Assembly (NCBI GenBank): GCA_947361355.1
Contig: CANAIR010000008.1
Location: 1 to 59,006 of the forward strand
Reading direction: 5' to 3'
DNA from: an uncultured Clostridium sp.
GTDB lineage: Bacteria; Bacillota; Clostridia; TANB77; CAG-465
DNA length: 59,006 nucleotides
Shown here: one piece after another, positions 56,201-59,006 of the stretch
How the letters are laid out: every line of letters begins with the position of its first letter
Position numbering within the stretch: the first letter of the stretch is position 1
Program-made: the position numbers and the translations under genes
Notes under the pieces: model-generated
The model's input: only the letters and a program-made list of their open reading frames with translations
The model's database searches: none
Told to the model about the DNA's origin: nothing

Positions 56201-57932
56201 AAACAGTATTTGAAATTTTAGTTGCTATACAATCTAAATTATTAACTCTAATTTTTTCTATCTCACTTGTACTATTTGTTTCAATTTCATAAGTAACTTT
56301 TACACTCTCATTTTTTTCTACATTTTTACTACTTAATGTTGCTTTTTTAATAGTAGCAAAAACTTCAGCCGCTATTTCTTTTTCTAGTAAAATACTGTCC
56401 GTTATTATATTATTCTCATCTTCTTTATATGTAGCTATTACTCTTACAATGTATTTGTCAGTATTAATATTATTAGTAGAAAATACTTTTTCTATATTTT
56501 GTTGTGCAAGTTCTTCTACTGTAATATCTTTACTTTCAATAATATTTTCTCCACTATCATATAATACTACTTTTGCAGATTGAATATTTTTTTCTTCATC
56601 TAGTATTTCAAATTTTACTTTTACATTTTTATCAATAACATTTTCTTGTGTTTCTAAATTCATAACAACTGGTTTTTTAGAATCTATTATAACAGTTACT
56701 GTATTATTTTCTTGCAATGTTATTTCTTTACCATTTTTAAGTTTTATTTTTTCTATTGTAATTGTATTTTGACCTACTTGATCTATTCCATCAATTGTTG
56801 CAGTGTACTTTTCTTCTTTAGTAACTTCATATTCTTTTTGATTAACTGTAATTGTACTTGGTTCAAAATTACTACTACTAGTATTTTCAAATGCTACATT
56901 TGTACTATCAAAAGCAATTTTTATAGGTTCTTTTCTAGCAAATTTATTACTTTCTTGACCATCTTTTAAAGTTTTAATATTTGAAATGCTAAGTTTATAA
57001 TCTAGTGACATAATAAAGTCTTTATTGTATAAAATCGATTTATCTACATGATCTTTTCCAGGTATTTGCTCTATAACAGAATTGTATCCTATTACAATTT
57101 GTACAAAATAATGTTTTCCATCTTCTACAACTATCTCTTGACGGTTCGCTCCAGCATTAATATTTGCTGTTGTTATTAATTCTTTATCTTGATCCACATT
57201 TTGTGCTGATTCTTCTTCTACTTCATAAACTGAAAATTCACCTGATGTTAAACAACTATCTTCATCAATTAAATCAAAAGATACATATGCTTTTCCTTCA
57301 AATGTTTCTTCTAGTTTATAACTACTATCATCCACATATGGCTTAGCTTTTAGTACACAAACTGCTATGTCTTTATCCACTTTAACTTGTGCACCTGAGC
57401 TTAATATTACTTTTGAAACATGATATTCTTGTTTTCCAGCATTTTCGCCTACATTAATTTTTACTTTATAAATTCCTTCTGCATTATCTACTACGTATTC
57501 TTTATTATTGATTATTACTTTTTGGATAGTAACATCATCATAATTTATTATAGCATTAAATTGTAATTCTATTTCTTTGTTTTTTTCTGGATAATAATTT
57601 TCTGTGTCAAGATTTTCCAATTCTACACTATATTCTCTTTTATTCTCAATTTTCTTAATTAATAGCGATAAATCTGTTACTGTTATATCACCATCATTAT
57701 TCATATCTGCATTGTCTAAATTTTCATCTGGCAAAGGTATTAAGTTTATTAAATGGTTTTGTAATAAATTTACATCCAAATAATCTATCAATTTATCTCC
57801 ATTTAATTCACCTTTATTACTATCAGTTGCATAAATTATTCCTAAACATACCAGCAAAAACATTAATATACAAATACTTATTTTTAATATAAATTTGTTC
57901 TTTAATATTTTACTTTTAAGAATTCCTATCAT
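47259..57932 (-). CDS. Giant dockerin-bearing M26-type (IgA1 protease/Zmp-like) secreted metalloprotease
   Basis: 3557 residues. Order: signal helix 14-34; dockerin-like pair 41-97 (ELNGDKLIDYLD and DMNNDGDITVTD calcium loops); Ig-like stalk repeats to about 1030; M26 N-terminal/GLUG beta-helix 1040-1360 (VGGLVGEIGYASTIEDCYVKG); protease domain about 1360-2150 with zinc motif HETGH at 1854-1858 and a downstream GGFGNTDGSGTE, matching the GGYG-xx-G-x-GPE third-ligand block of streptococcal ZmpB; then four GLUG modules of about 346 residues, the last degenerate. Streptococcal relatives cleave IgA1, mucins and other host proteins. No LPxTG or SLH anchor is seen; the dockerin may attach it to the cohesin protein upstream. 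AAAGGAG lies 14 bases before the ATG, unusually far; an ATA lies nearer. Confidence 0.88.
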   Translation of the reverse strand: MIGILKSKILKNKFILKISICILMFLLVCLGIIYATDSNKGELNGDKLIDYLDVNLLQNHLINLIPLPDENLDNADMNNDGDITVTDLSLLIKKIENKREYSVELENLDTENYYPEKNKEIELQFNAIINYDDVTIQKVIINNKEYVVDNAEGIYKVKINVGENAGKQEYHVSKVILSSGAQVKVDKDIAVCVLKAKPYVDDSSYKLEETFEGKAYVSFDLIDEDSCLTSGEFSVYEVEEESAQNVDQDKELITTANINAGANRQEIVVEDGKHYFVQIVIGYNSVIEQIPGKDHVDKSILYNKDFIMSLDYKLSISNIKTLKDGQESNKFARKEPIKIAFDSTNVAFENTSSSNFEPSTITVNQKEYEVTKEEKYTATIDGIDQVGQNTITIEKIKLKNGKEITLQENNTVTVIIDSKKPVVMNLETQENVIDKNVKVKFEILDEEKNIQSAKVVLYDSGENIIESKDITVEELAQQNIEKVFSTNNINTDKYIVRVIATYKEDENNIITDSILLEKEIAAEVFATIKKATLSSKNVEKNESVKVTYEIETNSTSEIEKIRVNNLDCIATKISNTVYEIVTQVGAEAKVLPLVTTKLKFKDEKEATVDNTISVTVLKDIPSTGEIKQEDNLSENKVTITFSLIDNDKSFISGKVKLIVPGSNGTPDQVIQEPTIQMEGNRGKVVFENLEVNKEYVAKLIASYNRYPEGNDNMEVDKVIAQADVMLVGNYNLEISDVKTVNQEKDTKYFNKNEEIGLSFTCTNATSFIPQKAVISGNEYTLTRNGQTNTYTTKLLSFETSGVKEYNLETIVLSNNRYLDVPNEQKIKLEVLKDKATVTSFRFKEDEADKNKIIATFNLNDAETTITNGSVIITDDHKREIKTQNLVANSNEIIFEKTNSEYYNIKVIVNYDLDTNALGTGDNEYQDQILLHDEIDFTERKIQLKDITDVQLYHNYHGYPMEVSNTDSNEIISNPENYVAKVKMKNMPDMFANVKACRIEQRKVLLELDVENTIVYEGDEKQTKVEVPFGVMGNTGSSVSNESFERLLARMREYPNGTFNLTKDYDASECTVETLSYYGEMMFEGTINGNGHTIYNLQKPLFNEIERATIKNLIIENAYITTQVGALTKGIIANEAYNKTTFSNVHIKNSTFSTYGLFYGFGSFVGRLSGSRIEKCSATNITMTAPEGNKSRRVGGLVGEIGYASTIEDCYVKGNVEGSWEVGGIVGGVQDGMYQQNTIKHCISKVNISGTSGPGNVGGIVGNPNGSARVKLIQNISLADGSKANKVHGNSVTLDPDTFNYEMTESSLNSNAKTSNGLIKEVSKNEFNGEFCKEQLGFNDQIWNLENKNYENLPTLKGFDPNNKIESSSTGNYIPDIDRLKKMEDYDPKKETAYSNLYKLMPFFDSKYLVVDGGRISEDDVLNQKQIKAILPFNAQNKYLITLTEENYNTIDHINVVFEDDTTKQYKLNFKNMYNHIVAYKFEGLGIEYNFNKYVIKQDAEIVQKLVKYLQSLNFNSDLKPLVGEISLGSRIYVDFFNETIKSEEYATQFVLNFIGNMDGYSVTFDNDILNGYIYAYLTNNTVKFKQAIFTYMYLTRFYGFEVSDTRVSDIILFKGDVYSNSASTNNLISQCMKSKSLATHVNQRYYRENLGPCVGISTIAEFVEYNIKIFANNQDPNDWFVENFSGIIAEAPAKGYEDSVDYRAWKQLKKQEKFILPMLTLPENSGYMISAPTTFLIGSQRLYVTDPGNEKQIANLERSVQNFAKQIGVFYTTTAGFVEASVLNQVCDIAIDTTVLPVLGEQKNGKATDKFCKNMNELLYEWFTIRAVAAYSGGQRIFYVVDSILGTYTRVWSHETGHNQCNWVFFKRNGFRPVGGFGNTDGSGTEDYTDGNTTQGFGDGEVNFNLSFNYTDDKVITSNLTTERINTTEKLESYYKGMFEAIDFLDYAEAKAFLKLTPEEQSKVAVQIYYPNAPGNYANVGWKPITKEEFEQMNLKTVEDIYDNQITIKPGITAPVVQTGEKGLYGSENMYIRRWYQPYNEKGRTHSYGFTYTAWQMLGIGGYDGGYITYFSGKSKNDLDAIKKVTKDPDMTWKKFKTGRYDLMENSWNTISYFDSNDLVEKYVDALKLDAANNDRNVTNSTNVRRVNYHYLKRVTDDFRGEVLKGNIEKIHITSAKEFKEKITKNLKGYFVLDNDIDLSTVTGENAIIDGYFMGKLDGQGHKLIGNTMPIFDSVKFAHISNLEIENSNITSSAMNVGSLAKAIGYSQIENITAKNINVSATNKQVGGIVGNMVFSFAKNIHVMQSQVLGTTRVGNFAGYVGQSQVEQSTVNGMAKSTGNACGGFIGEIYSKASVNNCYSIGEAQGNQDIGGFIGYVNTSFVTNCFSNTKAKGNAGIASFTGQTTGNSIIKNNITLVNQITGYKFDGRTSNTNFKNFSGNYENKANVGLSTLTRTGVDFTGKIDVVEGSEVTKESFYTETLTWDNKIWDFAEVQSGKLPKLRNDDPNGNITNIEKYNITNAQEFETLINEHKEATFVLKEDIDLSTLNSTTTIIDGVFMGTIEGNNHTISGNKVPIFNTTRYAQIYDLKIEGSNIVKNEVDVGALAKIAYYMELKNVVAKGINISNKNREVGGLVGIMTNSNLEDVHIIDSEVSGTNRVGLLIGYIGASNIKSCSANGKVISTGNNSGGFIGEAINGTNIENCYSLGKVEGVENVGGFIGVLNKSSVINSMSAVRVYGNEGSSGFISQSLTNSTVKNNIALGNQTSLHYKFDGKTVNEQLSNYLGNYEYADNVGISTLVREGIDFEGKIDIAFKEDITNTEFYTDTLEWDQNIWDLSKISEEKLPKLRNSDPNVMEDIKLPKHSIHSAEEFESLLNQYPDEEFIIENDIDLSTLNTTGSTIITKEFFGSIEGNNHIISGNKKPIFNKATYSKIYNLKLEDTEIVTTEDNVGSMAKIMNTVELENIVLKNMKISSTKSNVGGLSGTLTHAKLNNVHITNTEVSGVNRVASIAGYAYSSSIKASSASASILASGNNCSGLIGEATNKTNIENCYSVGSAVGNQDIGGLVGVLNDSTITNSFSAVKVSGKLGVAGLIGKSQNNAIVKNNIALGDQQYQYKFDGRTANDQFVGFENNYEYEENDGISTLTREGIDFTGKIGVSTKANITSQDFYTNTLGWSSDIWDLSKVAEEKLPKLKNSDPNEYIGLETVEQYSINSADEFVNLMKAHPYAIFNIESDIDFAGKKYSIGSILISGTFTGEIKGNNHTIKNLYDATLFEKFQGKVDGLNMENYCFGVKWKANGDPDLPMSNSMRSAVAAFARQTSNATFTNMKFNKMTLLGNAGIATISVQDENSTFENIVIENIYLYSRYYGNRMASMVSTKNGGSIKNCYLQGELHAKGSNNAGVVAILSGDAVMENVISNIYMVCEVDQNNPDNAKTWGGFIANAQEGNIVIKNSAVISKHTDAKNPVNKFTALTDLDRVSQIFQNCYENGSSQGTSNSNGKNIKTATNEQLLSKEFYTSILHLDENVWNLENIQEIDIQNIDKKVVKFINFGLKNK
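48283..51420 (-). repeat. Tandem about 1.04-kb coding repeats in the giant protease gene
   Basis: Equivalent points of the module (the S/N-A-x-EF start motif) fall near 51397, 50362, 49320 and 48283, a period of about 1035-1042 bases. The first three units share the ordered landmarks IIDGxFMG, NCYSxGxxxG, KFDGxT, GISTL, IDFxGKI, FYT, W, KLPKLRNxDPN. The fourth start leads into a shorter, divergent module. Confidence 0.8.
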
Positions 57933-57970
57933 TACTATAAATTCATCTCCTTTAGCTTTTTCATTTTAAA

Positions 57971-58900
57971 CTAATTTGATTCTGATTTATCAATTAATAT
58001 TAACTTTATTTTTGCTAAATCATTAATCGTAACTAAATTATTTCCATCTATATCTGCTGCTTTTAACTTTATTCCACTCAAAAATTCTTTATCAATAATA
58101 TGCAATTTCATTTTTGCCAAATCATTAAGATTTATTTTCGAATTACCATCTACATCTCCTATTACAATAAGAGTAAATCGCAAATTATTACCAACCTTTA
58201 ATTTCGTACCAGTAGCGACTAATGAACTATCATCTAATATATTTCCTTGCTCATCTGTAAATACCATCTTTGGCTCTGTTGTAACATTTTCTAATGTTAC
58301 ATTTTGCTTAAATTCTTCTACTGTTGTTTCAGGTAAAATTCTTGCTATTTCATTATCAGCTATAACATATTTATCAGATCTTATTTTTTCTACTTTTGGT
58401 TCCTCTGGTTTTTCTTCTTGATCTTCAATTACATTAATATCTACCTTTGTTTCTTTTATTTGTATATCCTTTTCACCCTCAGACGCTACAATATCTTTAA
58501 TTTTTATATCTGTTACAGTTGCCTTAGCATCTTGTTTTACTTTCAAAGTTATATTTACAACATCTTCTGGCGTATTAGTTCCACTTTTTTTAATAGCTAC
58601 AAACTCACCTGTTTGCTTGTTATATTTAAGTCTTTCCCAATTATTCTTACATACAAACTTTTCTTGTTCTACTTCTTCGAAAATCTCTTTGTTATAATCT
58701 AAAGTTGCTTTATACGCATTTATTCCTTCTTTAATATCTTTGTATTCATCAAATCTTAGCGTAATTATAACATCTTCTCCACATTTAACATCAACACTAG
58801 AGACGCTAATTTCCGCCTTCAAACTTGCCATTAACTGTGTATTAAACACTATTAAGATAAAAATAATAAGACTTATTATTATAATTACTTTCTTTTTCAT
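57971..58900 (-). CDS. Secreted cohesin-dockerin protein (mini-scaffoldin)
   Basis: 309 residues from ATG 58900. Signal peptide 1-30 (KKKVIIIISLIIFILIVF). Cohesin-like domain about 31-160: ISVSSVDVKCGEDVIITLRF, INAYKATLDYNKEIFE, VAIKKSGTNTPEDVVNITLKV. A Pro/Glu linker (EEKPEEPKVEK) is followed by a small domain with ILPETTVEEFKQN and VATGTKLKVG, as often precedes dockerins. C-terminal dockerin with two calcium loops, DVDGNSKINLND and DIDGNNLVTIND, each followed by LAKxKLxxI. Cohesins bind dockerins; the next gene, 38 bases on, encodes a dockerin. I chose ATG 58900 because GGGA lies 6 bases upstream; ATG 58912 abuts its site. Confidence 0.82.
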   Translation of the reverse strand: MKKKVIIIISLIIFILIVFNTQLMASLKAEISVSSVDVKCGEDVIITLRFDEYKDIKEGINAYKATLDYNKEIFEEVEQEKFVCKNNWERLKYNKQTGEFVAIKKSGTNTPEDVVNITLKVKQDAKATVTDIKIKDIVASEGEKDIQIKETKVDINVIEDQEEKPEEPKVEKIRSDKYVIADNEIARILPETTVEEFKQNVTLENVTTEPKMVFTDEQGNILDDSSLVATGTKLKVGNNLRFTLIVIGDVDGNSKINLNDLAKMKLHIIDKEFLSGIKLKAADIDGNNLVTINDLAKIKLILIDKSESN

Positions 58901-58950
58901 ATTTAATCCCATTCCTTTTCTTTAAAATTTCAAACATTTCTATATACTAA

Positions 58951-58979
58951 ATTATAACATTTTTATACTTTTTTATCAA
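58951..58979 (-). promoter_or_regulatory. Sigma-A promoter of the cohesin/protease operon
   Basis: Minus-strand TTGATA (58974-58979), 17 bases, TATAAT (58951-58956), about 50 bases before the gene. Nothing else is visible to the window end. Confidence 0.75.
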
Positions 58980-59006
58980 TATTTTTTTAAAAATATTGTA
59001 ATTTAT

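Overview
The window is very AT-rich (by eye about 30% G+C or less) and reads as the chromosome of a spore-forming, low-GC Clostridia-type Firmicute. The evidence is a Firmicute S10/spc ribosomal cluster, spo0A, two alpha/beta-type SASP genes with sigma-G-like promoters, a yabG spore-coat protease locus, GdpP, ThyX and strong AGGAGG ribosome sites. Cohesin and dockerin modules and a giant M26-type metalloprotease suggest a host-associated (gut) anaerobe. That habitat is inference; I cannot name a species.

Layout. 1-940: edge of a mobile element, a frameshifted serine recombinase behind an attenuator-like leader, next to tRNA-Leu(UAA) at 1056-1144 and a truncated second copy of its 5' half at 1294-1334. 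1446-4741: secD-secF with two small membrane-protein genes. 4822-8678: rpsB-tsf, a P-loop protein gene and pyrH plus a PH-domain protein gene. 8782-15950: gdpP-rplI-dnaB-tilS-ftsH operon. 16040-22440: small genes, a fused coaE-coaD gene, a guanine-deaminase-like gene, spo0A and two ssp genes. 22458-33062: ribosomal cluster rpsJ to secY, transcribed right to left, lacking rpmD and ending after secY. 33256-35277: an unusual double-length ThyX divergent from a thymidylate-kinase-like gene. 35572-37129: rpsT and a frameshifted yabG. 37223-38845: an ECF sigma factor fused through a membrane helix to a DUF4179-like outside domain. 39094-44924: small membrane protein, then an ABC transporter with a two-component system. 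45013-46937: TelA-like protein and a small multidrug-export-family protein. 47259-58979: a two-gene operon encoding a cohesin-dockerin protein and a 3557-residue dockerin-bearing M26 metalloprotease.

The most interesting system is the last operon. A small secreted protein with a cohesin and its own dockerin precedes a giant secreted protease with a dockerin right after its signal peptide and no other recognisable wall anchor. This looks like a minimal cellulosome-style assembly carrying a protease instead of a glycanase. Other unusual items are the CoaE-CoaD fusion (order opposite to human CoA synthase), the two-lobed ThyX in which each lobe has lost a different active-site motif, the membrane-tethered sigma factor, a ribbon-helix-helix gene that seems to start at ATT, and a promoter built into a terminator ahead of pyrH.

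Promoters, terminators and leaders were read by eye from hexamer spacing and stem complementarity; none was computed.
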